64,000 nt of DNA from CAXXOK01 sp963675655 (GCA_963675655.1 OY776489.1:1612001-1676000), one strand, 5' to 3'; shown: positions 7,851-17,356, numbered from the stretch's first letter. Program-made: numbers and translations. The notes: generated from the letters alone by a model not told the origin.

Positions 7851-9416
7851 ATGAAGCATGTTGTCATCATCGGAGGCGGACCGGCAGGGTTAACCGCGGC
7901 GTACGAGCTGCTGAAAAAACAGCAGGGGTATACCGTAACCGTGCTGGAAAAAACCGCGAGTCTTGGTGGTATCAGCCAAACGGTGCGCCATGGGGGCAAC
8001 CGTATGGATATTGGCGGACACCGCTTCTTCAGTAAAGATCAGGCGGTTATGGACTGGTGGCAGGAAGTTATGCCGCTGCAAGGCGCGCCCTCCATGGACG
8101 ATAAAAAGCTGAACCGCAGCGTATCGCTGAGCGAGGGCGGCCCCGACCCGGAAAAGACCGACCGTGTGATGCTTACCCGTAACCGCGTCAGCCGCATCTA
8201 TTACCAGAAGCATTTTTTTGATTACCCCATCAGCCTGAAATGGGCGACATTGAAAGCCATGGGCTTTGGTACGACGATGCAGGTGGGTTTCAGCTATCTG
8301 CATTCCGTTTTTCATAAACTGCCGGAAACCTCGCTGGAGAACTTTTACATCAACAGCTTTGGACGTAAGCTGTACAGCATGTTTTTTGAAGGCTACACCG
8401 AAAAGCTGTGGGGCAGGCACCCGCGCGAAATTTCCGCCGAATGGGGCGCGCAGCGCACCAAGGGGCTTTCCATTCGTGGCATTTTACAGGATATGCTTTC
8501 TAAAATTTTTATGAGCCCGGAAGCGCGCCGTAAAAAGGTGCAAACCTCGCTGATTGAGGAATTTCGCTATCCCAAGTTCGGCCCCGGCCAGCTATGGGAA
8601 ACGGTGGCGGAGGATGTGCGTAATGCGGGCGGCGAGATTTGGATGAACTGCGAAGTTACCGGGGTGGAAACCCGGGATGGACAGGTCGTCGCGCTTACCT
8701 GCCGCAAGGACGGCACCGAGCAGCGCGTGGAAGGCGACGCGTTCTTCTCCTCCATGCCGGTAAAAGATTTGGTTGCGGCGATGAATGGTGTACCCGAGGC
8801 AGTGCGCACCGTTGCGCAGGGGCTGCCCTACCGCGACTTTGTAACGGTTGGCCTGCTGGTGGATAAGCTGAACCTGCAAAACCATACGCACCTGAAAACG
8901 CTGGGCAACATCATCCCGGATTGCTGGATCTATGTACAGGATACCAACGTAAAGCTGGGCCGGATTCAGATTTTCAACAACTGGTCGCCCTATATGGTCG
9001 CCGACCCGGAGCATACGGTATGGATCGGGCTGGAATACTTCTGCTCGGAAAATGATGATTTCTGGAACCTTTCGGCGGAAGATTGTGCGAATTTTGCGAT
9101 GGACGAGTTGATTATCATGGGCGTGATTGACAGCCGCGACGATGTGCACGATTATCACCGCGAACGCGTACAAAAAGCCTACCCTGCTTATTTTGATACC
9201 TATGACCGCATCGGCGAGGCGACCGATTACCTGGATGGGTTTGAGAATCTTTATTGCGTCGGCCGCAATGGGCAGCACCGCTACAACAACATGGACCATT
9301 CCATGGCGACCAGCTTTGAAGCGGTCAGCAATCTGGTAAGCGGAAAAACAGACAAGGAAAACATTTGGAACGTGAATACGGAAAAAGCGTATCACGAGGA
9401 AAAAGAAAAAGCATAA
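7851..9416 (+). CDS. FAD-dependent oxidoreductase (UDP-galactopyranose mutase/amine oxidase-like)
   Basis: A 521-residue flavoprotein. The N-terminal Rossmann motif GGGPAGL (residues 8-14) with the glutamate in 'VTVLEKTASLGG' binds FAD, and 'NRMDIGGHRFFSKD' is typical of the NAD(P)/FAD oxidoreductases related to UDP-galactopyranose mutase and protoporphyrinogen oxidase. The C-terminal 'YCVGRNGQHRYNNMDHSMATS' is the conserved flavin-contacting segment. No signal peptide or membrane anchor is seen. It forms its own transcription unit with promoter and terminator. The substrate cannot be fixed; an activated sugar is plausible by homology. Confidence 0.85.
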   Translation: MKHVVIIGGGPAGLTAAYELLKKQQGYTVTVLEKTASLGGISQTVRHGGNRMDIGGHRFFSKDQAVMDWWQEVMPLQGAPSMDDKKLNRSVSLSEGGPDPEKTDRVMLTRNRVSRIYYQKHFFDYPISLKWATLKAMGFGTTMQVGFSYLHSVFHKLPETSLENFYINSFGRKLYSMFFEGYTEKLWGRHPREISAEWGAQRTKGLSIRGILQDMLSKIFMSPEARRKKVQTSLIEEFRYPKFGPGQLWETVAEDVRNAGGEIWMNCEVTGVETRDGQVVALTCRKDGTEQRVEGDAFFSSMPVKDLVAAMNGVPEAVRTVAQGLPYRDFVTVGLLVDKLNLQNHTHLKTLGNIIPDCWIYVQDTNVKLGRIQIFNNWSPYMVADPEHTVWIGLEYFCSENDDFWNLSAEDCANFAMDELIIMGVIDSRDDVHDYHRERVQKAYPAYFDTYDRIGEATDYLDGFENLYCVGRNGQHRYNNMDHSMATSFEAVSNLVSGKTDKENIWNVNTEKAYHEEKEKA

Positions 9417-9450
9417 AGGCAGCGACAACTGCCTGCATATTCAAAACGAT

Positions 9451-9482
9451 AGCCGTACCCGTGTTTGCGGGTGCGGCTTTTC
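9451..9482 (+). terminator. Rho-independent terminator
   Basis: An 11-bp stem with one G-U type mismatch (AGCCGTACCCG / CGGGTGCGGCT), a short loop and TTTT, 35 bases after the FAD oxidoreductase stop codon. Confidence 0.75.
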
Positions 9483-9745
9483 ACAATTGCAAGAAATTAT
9501 GCGAAAAATACGGAATCGTATGTCTTTGCTTTTGTGTAATCCGTACTGCGGTAATGCACCGCGTATAGCGGCGATCATGCGCAGTATGCCGCGGTTTAGG
9601 CAGAACGGAAAAAGATGCCTGCCGTCCGCCTTTTTTAGGATGCCAACCAGAAGCGGGAACAACACAAATGCGTGACGCGGCAGCATGCACGCTCGCCTAT
9701 TTAAGCGATATGGAAAAATAAATCCCAGAAAAACCACATTTCCTC

Positions 9746-9774
9746 TTGACAAGGGTGGGAGGTGTCCGTATAAT
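9746..9774 (+). promoter_or_regulatory. Consensus sigma-A promoter of the ribose-type transporter operon
   Basis: A perfect TTGACA (9746-9751), 17-base spacer and perfect TATAAT (9769-9774). It is the strongest promoter by eye in the window. About 310 bases separate it from the first gene. Such a strong core promoter normally needs a repressor or attenuator; the GntR protein encoded at 18830 is a candidate. Confidence 0.85.
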
Positions 9775-10092
9775 CGTCTCATAGGTTGTGCTACAAGTGA
9801 CAAGTAACACATCGAGTAGCGCGGCTCGGGACAAACAATTTCATCACAATCGGACTGGCCATTCTTGGGGATTGGGAGGTTGTTTGTTTGCTGCACACAT
9901 TTACTGGCTTTGTGAAAAGAGCGAAAGGTAATATCCACAGGCAAATACCGGCTGGAACCGTAAGGTGAAAGGGTGCTCGCATGGTAATGGCGCAGGCATT
10001 TACCCCATGAGTGCGGCGTAAGGCCGCCTGTGGGAACGCCCGCTGACCGGGCCGCAGGGGATCACCATTGAACTTGGAGGTGTTTTCGATTC
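9775..10092 (+). promoter_or_regulatory. Long structured 5' leader of the transporter operon
   Basis: The predicted transcript has about 310 nt before the ATPase start. ACAAACAA (9831-9838) can pair with TTGTTTGT (9880-9887), enclosing a second stem CAATC/GATTG (9847-9851 with 9870-9874). A second hairpin spans 9975-10014 (GCATGGTAATG against CATTTACCCCATG). Two tiny frames lie in it: ATG 9981 to TGA 10010 (9 codons) and ATG 10007 to TAA 10021 (4 codons), overlapping by ATGA. No known riboswitch class is recognised. A regulatory role is inferred from length and pairing only. Confidence 0.5.
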
Positions 10093-11580
10093 ATGGCTGC
10101 TGAAAAGCTGTTGGAATTCCGGCATGTATGCAAATACTTTCCAGGCGTGAAAGCGCTGGAAGACATTAATGTCGATCTGTATCCGGGTGAGGTGCACATC
10201 CTCGTGGGGGAAAACGGCGCGGGCAAATCCACCTTGATGAAGGTGCTTTCCGGCGCGTATACCGCGACCTCCGGAGAGCTGATTTATCGGGGGAAAACCG
10301 TTGCGCGCAATTCGCCGCAAATCAGTGCGGAACTGGGCATCAGCATGATTTATCAGGAGCTGAATCTGGTGCCGGAGCTATCCATTGCCAGCAATATTTT
10401 TCTGGGGCACGAGTTGCGTAAAGGCGCGTTTGTGGATAAGAAGGCGCAGGAAAAACGCGCAAACGAGCTGTTGCGGGAAATCGGCGTGGATGTGGATTCC
10501 AAAACGATTGTTAAAAATCTGGGGATCGGCACACAGCAAATGGTGGAGATCGCCAAGGCGCTTTCGCGCGACGCTAAAGTGCTCGTTTTTGACGAACCCA
10601 CCAGCTCGCTTACCGATTCTGAAATCAGTGAATTATTCAAAATCATCCGTTTGCTGCGCAAGCGCAACGTGGGGATGTTCTACATCAGCCACCGGCTGGA
10701 AGAGCTTTTTGAAATCGGCGATCGTGTATCGGTGCTGCGCGACGGCCACCACATCCTCACCAACGGCATTGAAAACATGGATATGGCTATGGTGATTGAA
10801 AGCATCGCGGGCCGTAAGATCGAAAACCTCTTTCCGCATGTACGCAAGCCTGCTGGGGAAGCCATGCTTATGCTTTCGCACCTGACGGGGGACAAGTTTG
10901 CCGACGTAAACCTGACCGTGCGCGCAGGGGAAATTGTCGGGGTTGCGGGGCTGGTAGGCGCGGGCCGTACCGAAACCGTGCGTGCGGCGTTCGGCATCGA
11001 CCGCTACACAACGGGAGAGGTTACGGTAAGCGGCCGGAAGCTGCGCAAAGGCAGCCCGGAACAGGCGAACCGGCTGGGCATGTGCCTGCTGCCGGAAGAC
11101 CGCAAAGCCGAGGGACTTGCGCTGTCGTTGAGCATTCGGGAGAACATTTCCGTGTCGTCCCTGCGGTCGATGAATCCTTCCGGCGTGGTGCGGCAAGCGA
11201 AAGAGCGCAAAAGCGTGCAAGCCTTTATCGATCGGCTGGAAATTGCTACCTCCTCTATGGATAAGCTGGTGCAGTTTTTAAGCGGCGGTACACAGCAAAA
11301 GGTAGTTATTGCCAAATGGCTGGTCTCCCAATCCAGCGTGTTCATCTTCGACGAGCCGACCCGCGGCATCGACGTTGGCGCGAAAAGCAGCATTTATCAG
11401 CTGATGGACGAGCTGGTCGGGCAGGGGGCCGCCATCCTTATGATTTCCAGCGATTTAACGGAAATCCTCGGTATGAGCGACCGTATTTACGTCATGTCCG
11501 GCGGCGCGGTAATGGGAGAGTTGGACCAAAGCGCCGCCACGCAAAAGGAAATTTTGCATCTGGCATTTTCCAATGTGTAA
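10093..11580 (+). CDS. Sugar ABC transporter ATP-binding protein, RbsA/MglA type
   Basis: A 495-residue tandem ATPase of a carbohydrate uptake (CUT2) importer. The N-terminal domain has Walker A 'GENGAGKST' and Walker B 'LVFDEPTSSLTD'; the signature is degenerate, which is common in this half. The C-terminal domain has 'GLVGAGRTE' in place of a strict Walker A, signature 'LSGGTQQKVVIAKWL' and Walker B 'FIFDEPTRGIDVGAK'. This asymmetry is normal for RbsA-type proteins. GGAGG lies about 12 bases before the ATG. It is the first gene of a six-gene operon reaching 17169. Confidence 0.94.
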   Translation: MAAEKLLEFRHVCKYFPGVKALEDINVDLYPGEVHILVGENGAGKSTLMKVLSGAYTATSGELIYRGKTVARNSPQISAELGISMIYQELNLVPELSIASNIFLGHELRKGAFVDKKAQEKRANELLREIGVDVDSKTIVKNLGIGTQQMVEIAKALSRDAKVLVFDEPTSSLTDSEISELFKIIRLLRKRNVGMFYISHRLEELFEIGDRVSVLRDGHHILTNGIENMDMAMVIESIAGRKIENLFPHVRKPAGEAMLMLSHLTGDKFADVNLTVRAGEIVGVAGLVGAGRTETVRAAFGIDRYTTGEVTVSGRKLRKGSPEQANRLGMCLLPEDRKAEGLALSLSIRENISVSSLRSMNPSGVVRQAKERKSVQAFIDRLEIATSSMDKLVQFLSGGTQQKVVIAKWLVSQSSVFIFDEPTRGIDVGAKSSIYQLMDELVGQGAAILMISSDLTEILGMSDRIYVMSGGAVMGELDQSAATQKEILHLAFSNV

Positions 11581-11667
11581 CGCCCGTGCGATGGACTTGC
11601 CGGGGGCGCGCAGCGCTGCCGGAGCCGCGGCCGGGGAACAGTGCCAGGGAGGAAAAGGAGTATGCAT

Positions 11668-12729
11668 ATGCGTTTGAAGGGGGCCGCGCTGCGCGGCAAA
11701 ATACCGGGAGTTACCTACATTTTTCTGATTGTATTTATCATCGCGTCCCTGTCCGTGCCGAGATTTTTCAGCGTCGGCAACCTTTCCACTATGCTGCTGC
11801 AAGCATGCACGCTGACGGCGCTTTCGGTAGGCATGGCGCTGTGTTTGATGATGGGCAGCATAGACCTTTCCATGGGCGGCGTGGTTTCCATGGCGGGGGT
11901 GCTGATGGCGTACGCCATGCGGGGAGGTGTGAACGCGTGGTTTGCGGTGCCGCTGGGGCTTGCGGTAGGCGCGCTGTTTGGGCTGTTTAACGGCTGGATG
12001 GTAACCCGCCTGCGGATTCCCGCGTTTATCGCTACCTTCGGCTCCATGGGCATCGCGCAAAGCATTGCCAATACCGTAAGCGAAGAACGCACGGTTTCCT
12101 GGGTTGCTGGGCCTAAAACGCATTTGATTGATTTTTTGGGCAACAAGGCGTTCTCCATCGAAATGGGCACCGAGGCTTCGCAGGTACTATCGGTTTCCAA
12201 TCTGCTCATCATTACGGCGGTTGTGGTTGCCATCGTGTGGCTGTTGTTTCGCAAAACCACGCTGGGCAGCAACATCTACGCGCTGGGCGCAAACGAAGAA
12301 ACCGCGCGCCTGTCCGGCATCAACGTAACCAAATGGCGGCTGATCGTTTTTATGCTGTCGGGCATACTGGCCGCGCTGGGCGGCGTGATTGTGATGGTGC
12401 GCTCCAACAGCGTACAGCCGACCATTGGCGCCAACATGGAGTTTCAGGCTTGCGTAGCTGCTGTGCTGGGCGGCAATGTAATGGAAGGCGGAAAGGGTTC
12501 GGTGCCGGGCGCAATTCTGGGTGCGCTGACGCTGTATGTAATCCGCAGTGCGATGAGCCTTTTGGGTATTGATACCAGCTGGGTACAGGTGGTCATTGGC
12601 TGCGTGCTGGTGCTGGGGATGTTGCTGAATAACGCCAATGCGCAAAGCGAAAAGCGCAACAGCCTCAAGGCGCTCAGCCGCGTAAAGGCGGATCGGTCCC
12701 AGCGCAAGGAGGTGCCCGCACATGAATAA
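11668..12729 (+). CDS. Sugar ABC transporter permease, RbsC type (first)
   Basis: A ~353-residue polytopic permease of the BPD_transp_2 family. It carries the family hallmarks 'GMALCLMMGSIDLSMGG' after the second helix and 'IPAFIATFGSMGIA', with 'ALGANEETARLSGINV' as the cytoplasmic coupling loop. AAAGGAG is 7 bases before ATG 11668; ATG 11662, two codons earlier and in frame, could use GGGAGG instead, so the start is uncertain by two residues. It overlaps the second permease by 8 bases. Two non-identical permeases imply a heterodimeric channel. Confidence 0.92.
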   Translation: MRLKGAALRGKIPGVTYIFLIVFIIASLSVPRFFSVGNLSTMLLQACTLTALSVGMALCLMMGSIDLSMGGVVSMAGVLMAYAMRGGVNAWFAVPLGLAVGALFGLFNGWMVTRLRIPAFIATFGSMGIAQSIANTVSEERTVSWVAGPKTHLIDFLGNKAFSIEMGTEASQVLSVSNLLIITAVVVAIVWLLFRKTTLGSNIYALGANEETARLSGINVTKWRLIVFMLSGILAALGGVIVMVRSNSVQPTIGANMEFQACVAAVLGGNVMEGGKGSVPGAILGALTLYVIRSAMSLLGIDTSWVQVVIGCVLVLGMLLNNANAQSEKRNSLKALSRVKADRSQRKEVPAHE

Positions 12730-13774
12730 AACGCTGAAAAACAGGCTGCTGGCCAAGGTATACAGCCTGTCCACCGTATTGATCGTCGTTGCCGTATTTC
12801 TGGTGTTTACTGTTGCTGCGGCCTTTAACGGCATCAATTTTCTGAAGCTGTCCAATTTGGGCACGATTATGAATCAAGCCAGTTTTCTGGTGGTGCTGGG
12901 GGTTGGGCAGGCGCTGGTGATTCTCACCGGCGGTATCGACCTGAGCGTAGGCGCGCTGATGGCGTTTACCACCGTATTCTGGGGAGAAGCGCTGCTAAAG
13001 AACAGCGAAACGCCTTTCATGGCCGCTGTTGTGGCAATCCTCGCGACCGGGGCATTCATCGGGCTGCTCAACGGGCTAATGGTGACCAAGCTGCACATTC
13101 CGCCCTTTATTGCAACGTTTGCAACCATGTACGCCTGCCGCGGACTGGGCTGGGTTTACCTGCGCAACCGCGTGCTGTACCCGCTGGATGAGACGTTCCG
13201 GGCGCTGGCGACCTATAAATTTGCGAATCTGAACCGTTTCCTCATTAAAAGCCCGATGCTGATAGCGCTGCTGCTGCTCATCGGCGTATGGTTTGTGCTC
13301 AAGCGTACCAACATTGGCCGCCGAATATACTTTACCGGCGCAAACCCCGAGGCGGCCAAGTTTTCCAGCATCAATACGGACCGGGTAAAAACCGGCGTGT
13401 ATGTAGCCTCCGGGCTGCTGGCAGCCTTTGCGGGGCTGATGTACGTGGCAAGGCTCAACGCCTGCGAGCCTGGGCTGGGGGCGGACAGCAACTTCGAGGC
13501 GATTACCGTGGCACTGATGGGCGGGTTTGCGCTTACCGGCGGTTACGGCAACATTTGGGGCGTGGCAGGCGGCGCGCTGGTGGTGTACACCATCCAATCC
13601 GGCATGAACAATTTGCAGATGCCCAGCCAATTACAGGATTTGATCAGCGGGGCGCTCATCATCTTCGCTGTGTTTATGAACCAGACGCTGGCAAACCGGC
13701 GCATGCGGCTGGAGAACGACTTGCAGGACGCGAAAGCCGAGCGGATGGCGGTAAATGCCGCTTACAAAGCATAG
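12722..13774 (+). CDS. Sugar ABC transporter permease, RbsC type (second)
   Basis: A 350-residue permease related to, but clearly different from, the preceding one. 'GVGQALVILTGGIDLSVGALMAF' and 'HIPPFIATFATMYACRGL' are family motifs, and 'FTGANPEAAKFSSINTDRVK' is the coupling loop. The ATG overlaps the upstream stop by 8 bases and is preceded by AAGGAGG, so translation is probably coupled. Together with the ATPase and the binding protein at 16228 it completes a CUT2 importer. Confidence 0.92.
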   Translation: MNKTLKNRLLAKVYSLSTVLIVVAVFLVFTVAAAFNGINFLKLSNLGTIMNQASFLVVLGVGQALVILTGGIDLSVGALMAFTTVFWGEALLKNSETPFMAAVVAILATGAFIGLLNGLMVTKLHIPPFIATFATMYACRGLGWVYLRNRVLYPLDETFRALATYKFANLNRFLIKSPMLIALLLLIGVWFVLKRTNIGRRIYFTGANPEAAKFSSINTDRVKTGVYVASGLLAAFAGLMYVARLNACEPGLGADSNFEAITVALMGGFALTGGYGNIWGVAGGALVVYTIQSGMNNLQMPSQLQDLISGALIIFAVFMNQTLANRRMRLENDLQDAKAERMAVNAAYKA

Positions 13775-13969
13775 CGTTTCTACCTTACAGAATTACAAAG
13801 TATACCTATATGCGGGGGCGCTGCCGCACCTTGGATAACGGCAGGCTTGTGCACTGGCTACATGTGCGCGCAGCGGCGCTATGGAAAGCCTGTAAAACGG
13901 ATCGATCACCATTCACTGAAAACATGCAAACGCGCCGGTGCTGCCGACGTGCATTGGGGAGGGGTATAT

Positions 13970-15217
13970 ATGAAACCGACTGTGCTGTTTGTGGCGACAT
14001 ACGATACCAAGGGGGTAGAATCCGACTATATTAAAAAACGCGTGGAAGCCTACGGTGCAAAGTGCCTGACGGTGGATGTAGGCGTAGGCGGCGAGCCGAC
14101 GGCCACGCCGGATGTATCGCTGGCCGATCTGTGCGCGGGAAGCGCGTATACGGTCGAGGCCATCCATGCGATGCCCCGCGGCGATGCGGTGGGCGTGGCT
14201 TCCGATCTGGTGCAGGCTTTTGTGCAAAACTGCTTTGTGAAAGGCGAGTGCGCGGCGATCATCGGCATCGGCGGCGCGGGCGGAACGCAAATTTGCACCC
14301 AAACCATGCGCAGCCTGCCGCTGGGTATTCCCAAGCTGATGCTCAGCACCCTTGCCGCCGGCAACATGCGCTGGTATGTGGAGGATAGCGATATCTCCAT
14401 GTTTCCCTCCATTTCCGATGTGGCGGGTATTAACTGCATTACGCAGATGGTGTTTGACCGTTTTGCCGCGGAGGCGGCGCAGGCTGCGGTATGGTATGCG
14501 ACCCGCTACCCGGAGCACGCCGCTCGCATGGCGGACCGGAGCGTTCTGCGCGTGGGGCAGACCATGTATGGCACCACCACAAAGGGCGTTACCCGCGCGC
14601 GGAAAGCGCTGGAGAAAAAAGGCTACGAAACGTTGGTGTTCCATGCTTCCGGCGCGGGTGGCAGGGCGATGGAGAGCCTGGTTCGCCGGGGCGTAATACA
14701 CGGCGTGCTGGATATGACCATTGCGGAAATCGGCGCGCATCTGGTGGGCGGCCTGCACGATGCGGGGCCGGATCGCCTTTCGGCCATGTGTGAAACGGGC
14801 GTGCCGCTGGTGCTGGTGCCGGGCGCGGCGGATACCATTGTGCTGCCCCCGATGCAGGATTTACCGGATAAGTTCCGCCACGGGCGGGTGCTGAACAAGC
14901 ATAATCCCACGATGACCACGATGCGTACCAATGTGGAGGAAAACCGCCAAATCGGCGCGTTTATTGTGGAAAAACTGCGCAAGGCCAAGGGTCCCGTGTG
15001 CATCCTGCTGCCCAAGGGCGGGCTGTCCTCCATTGACAAACCCGGAGCGGTGTTCTACATGCCGGAGGCGAACGAAGCCTTGTTTGAAACGCTGCGCGAC
15101 GGGTTTGCGGGCACGGCGGTGGAGGTGGTGGAAGACGATCGCCACCTGTACGATCCGGGCTTTGGCGAAGCGGCGGCAGCGCGGATGGACGAACTGATGA
15201 AACGCACCTATGGTTGA
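13970..15217 (+). CDS. Tm-1-like ATP-binding domain protein (UPF0261)
   Basis: A 415-residue cytoplasmic protein of the UPF0261/Tm-1-like family. The N-terminus 'VLFVATYDTKGVESDYIKKR', the glycine-rich 'AIIGIGGAGGTQICT' and 'TLAAGNMRWYVEDSDI' near residue 130, and 'HASGAGGRAMESLV' in the C-terminal half fit the two-domain fold. Plant Tm-1 uses the N-terminal domain to bind ATP; the bacterial function is unknown. The gene sits between permease and binding protein and directly precedes its frequent partner, the PEP-hydrolase-like protein. ATG 13970 follows GGGGAGGGG; in-frame upstream codons lack a site. The 195 bases before it hold no other feature. Confidence 0.88.
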   Translation: MKPTVLFVATYDTKGVESDYIKKRVEAYGAKCLTVDVGVGGEPTATPDVSLADLCAGSAYTVEAIHAMPRGDAVGVASDLVQAFVQNCFVKGECAAIIGIGGAGGTQICTQTMRSLPLGIPKLMLSTLAAGNMRWYVEDSDISMFPSISDVAGINCITQMVFDRFAAEAAQAAVWYATRYPEHAARMADRSVLRVGQTMYGTTTKGVTRARKALEKKGYETLVFHASGAGGRAMESLVRRGVIHGVLDMTIAEIGAHLVGGLHDAGPDRLSAMCETGVPLVLVPGAADTIVLPPMQDLPDKFRHGRVLNKHNPTMTTMRTNVEENRQIGAFIVEKLRKAKGPVCILLPKGGLSSIDKPGAVFYMPEANEALFETLRDGFAGTAVEVVEDDRHLYDPGFGEAAAARMDELMKRTYG

Positions 15218-15269
15218 GGGGAAAACGGCGGGCCAAGACCCGAAAGATTTTTTGAGGAGGTAGATTTTC

Positions 15270-16103
15270 ATGGCAAAGAAATATTCCAGAACCGAACTAT
15301 TGGCATACCTGCGGGCGATCCGCGCGAAAAAGGAACCGATCGTGGTGGCGGGCGCGGGCAGCGGCTTGACCGGCAAAGCGATTGAGGCGGGCGGCGCGGA
15401 TATGCTGATGGTGTTTAACAGCGGTAAATACCGCATGGCCGGCCACGGCAGCCTGAGCGGCTGGCTGGCGTTTGGCAATGCCAATGAAGTGGCGTTTTCC
15501 ATGGGCGCAAACGAGGTGCTCCCGGTGGTGAAAAACGTGCCGGTTATCTGCTCCTGTTTCGGGCAGGATGTGACCCGCGAAATTTCTACGCACCTGAACC
15601 GCGTGATGACGGAAAACTTCAGCGGCATCAACAATTTTCCCACCATCGGCATGGTGGACGGAGATTTTCGCGAGCAGCTGGAGCTGACGAACCTCGGCTT
15701 CCAGCGGGAAGTGGATATGGTGCGCATCGCGCGCGAAAAGGATATTTTCACCATTGTGTACGTATTTAACGCGGAAGAATCCGCAGCCATGGCAAAGGCT
15801 GGTGCGGACGCGATTATCTCCCATGTGGGGCTTACGGTCGGCGGCATGATCGGCACGACGAAGAGCCTTTCCATTGAGGATTCGGCCAAGCTCACCCGCG
15901 AAATTATGGAAGCGGGTAAAAAAGAGCGGGACGATGTAATCTATCTGGCGCACGGCGGGCCGCTTGCCACGCCGCAGGATTTTGCCGCCTTCCTGCAATA
16001 CCTGCCGGAAATCGACGGCTTTGTGGGCGCATCCAGCATGGAGCGCATCCCCACCGAGGACGCGATTGTGGATACCGTGAAAGCATTCAAGGCGGTGCGC
16101 TGA
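15270..16103 (+). CDS. Phosphoenolpyruvate hydrolase family protein (TIM barrel)
   Basis: A 277-residue protein of the PEP_hydrolase family, a TIM-barrel group often fused or adjacent to Tm-1-like/UPF0261 proteins. The conserved segments are 'PIVVAGAGSGLTGKAIEAGGADM', here split as PIVVAGAGSGLTGK and EAGGADM, 'RMAGHGSLSGW', 'NFPTIGMVDGDFR', 'GADAIISHVGLTVGG' and 'GFVGASSMERIPTE' near the C-terminus. The family name comes from sequence similarity; the true substrate is unknown. GAGGAGG lies about 9 bases before ATG 15270. Its place in a transporter operon suggests a step in breakdown of the imported compound. Confidence 0.87.
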   Translation: MAKKYSRTELLAYLRAIRAKKEPIVVAGAGSGLTGKAIEAGGADMLMVFNSGKYRMAGHGSLSGWLAFGNANEVAFSMGANEVLPVVKNVPVICSCFGQDVTREISTHLNRVMTENFSGINNFPTIGMVDGDFREQLELTNLGFQREVDMVRIAREKDIFTIVYVFNAEESAAMAKAGADAIISHVGLTVGGMIGTTKSLSIEDSAKLTREIMEAGKKERDDVIYLAHGGPLATPQDFAAFLQYLPEIDGFVGASSMERIPTEDAIVDTVKAFKAVR

Positions 16104-16227
16104 CGCCCGCCCCACGCAGTGGCTCAAACCCGGAAGGCAAACACCCTTGGTAAACCTAAACCACGGATTTCGTTGGATTTTTGTATGGCAAACCGGACGG
16201 CTCTGTACAACATTAAGGAGGCTACTC

Positions 16228-17169
16228 ATGAAAAAGTTACTATCCCTGTTGCTGGCTGTGCTCCTGTGCGTGGGTGCTGTGTTCTCCGCTTCTGCGGAAG
16301 CAGCTGCAACGGAAAAGCGGGACTATAACTTTGTTTTCATCGTTAAGTCCATGCAGTTCAGCTTTATGCTCAGCATGATTGACGGCGCCAATGCCGCCGC
16401 CGCACTGGTGGATAATATCAACATCGTATGCTCGGGTCCTGAAACGCCTTACAGCGTCAGCGAGCAGATCGAGTTGGTAGAACAGGCTATTACCAACGGC
16501 GTGGACGCGATTATGATTACGCCCGCCGACTCCACCGGCATCATCCCCGCGATTGAAGCGGCTAACGCCGCCGGAATCCCCATTGCGACGCCCAACACCA
16601 AAGCCTATGGCGGCGATGTGCTCACGTGGGTTGGTGTGGATAACTACACAGTCGGCTATCAGCTGGGCAAGGCGACTTGCGAAGCGCTGGGCGGCGAAGG
16701 CGACGTGGTGCTGATTGAAGGCACGGCGGGCAACTCCACCTCCACCGAGCGTGTGGACGGCTACAAAGACGCGTTTGCCGAGTATCCGGGCATCACCCTG
16801 CTGGATTCCCAGCCGGCGGATTTCAACCGTGAAAAAGGCATGACCGTTATGGAGAACTTCCTGGAGCGGTACGACCATATCGACGCGGTTGCGTCCGTCA
16901 ATAAAGATATGACGATGGGCGCGCTGGAAGCGGTGAAAAACGCCGACCGCGAAGGCGAAATGATCCAGATTACCTTTGATGTGGATAACGACTGTCTGGA
17001 CGCGATTGAGGCGGGCGAAATCCTGCTGACGGGCGCACAGGAAGAGAAGAGCCAGGTTGCCAACTGCATTTACGCCTGCCTGCTGGCCTGCAACGGCTAC
17101 AAGGTAGCGCCCTTGCAGGAGATTTCTATGACGCTGGTCAATAAGGACAATCTGGCGTTGTACCGCTAA
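16228..17169 (+). CDS. Sugar ABC transporter substrate-binding protein, RbsB type
   Basis: A 313-residue exported binding protein. The N-terminus has a signal peptide (MKKLLSLLLAVLLCVGAVFS, cleavage probably after ASA near residue 23) without a clear lipobox. The mature part follows the ribose-binding fold: 'FSFMLSMIDGANAAAALVD', 'AITNGVDAIMITPADSTGIIPAI', 'WVGVDNYTVGYQLG' and a C-terminal 'GAQEEKSQVANCIYACLLA'. AAGGAGG is 7 bases before ATG 16228. It is the last gene of the importer operon. Its ligand sets the identity of the whole module but cannot be read from the sequence. Confidence 0.93.
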   Translation: MKKLLSLLLAVLLCVGAVFSASAEAAATEKRDYNFVFIVKSMQFSFMLSMIDGANAAAALVDNINIVCSGPETPYSVSEQIELVEQAITNGVDAIMITPADSTGIIPAIEAANAAGIPIATPNTKAYGGDVLTWVGVDNYTVGYQLGKATCEALGGEGDVVLIEGTAGNSTSTERVDGYKDAFAEYPGITLLDSQPADFNREKGMTVMENFLERYDHIDAVASVNKDMTMGALEAVKNADREGEMIQITFDVDNDCLDAIEAGEILLTGAQEEKSQVANCIYACLLACNGYKVAPLQEISMTLVNKDNLALYR

Positions 17170-17301
17170 GCATACCATTATTGCGGCGCAGCGTTACCCG
17201 GAAAAGACGCCTGAACCCTTACGTTTATACTTTACCGGAGTCCCGGATGCCGATGAATCCATCAAAATAAACGATTCCTGAACGGGCCATTTTTCTTGAG
17301 C

Positions 17302-17356
17302 GGTGGTTCCGTCTCCCGGTGGCTGCGAGCCACGGCCGAACCGGGGGACGGACCGC
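17302..17356. repeat. REP-like palindrome in a 356-base gap
   Basis: An outer imperfect stem pairs GGTTCCGTCTCCCGG (17305-17319) with CCGGGGGACGGACC (17341-17354), enclosing a perfect inner hairpin GTGGCT-GCG-AGCCAC (17319-17333). It resembles the 'aaccgtccccc' palindromes scattered in many Firmicutes genomes, but only one copy was noticed here. No T-run follows. The rest of the gap 17170-17525 holds only the terminator at 17464. Confidence 0.45.
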
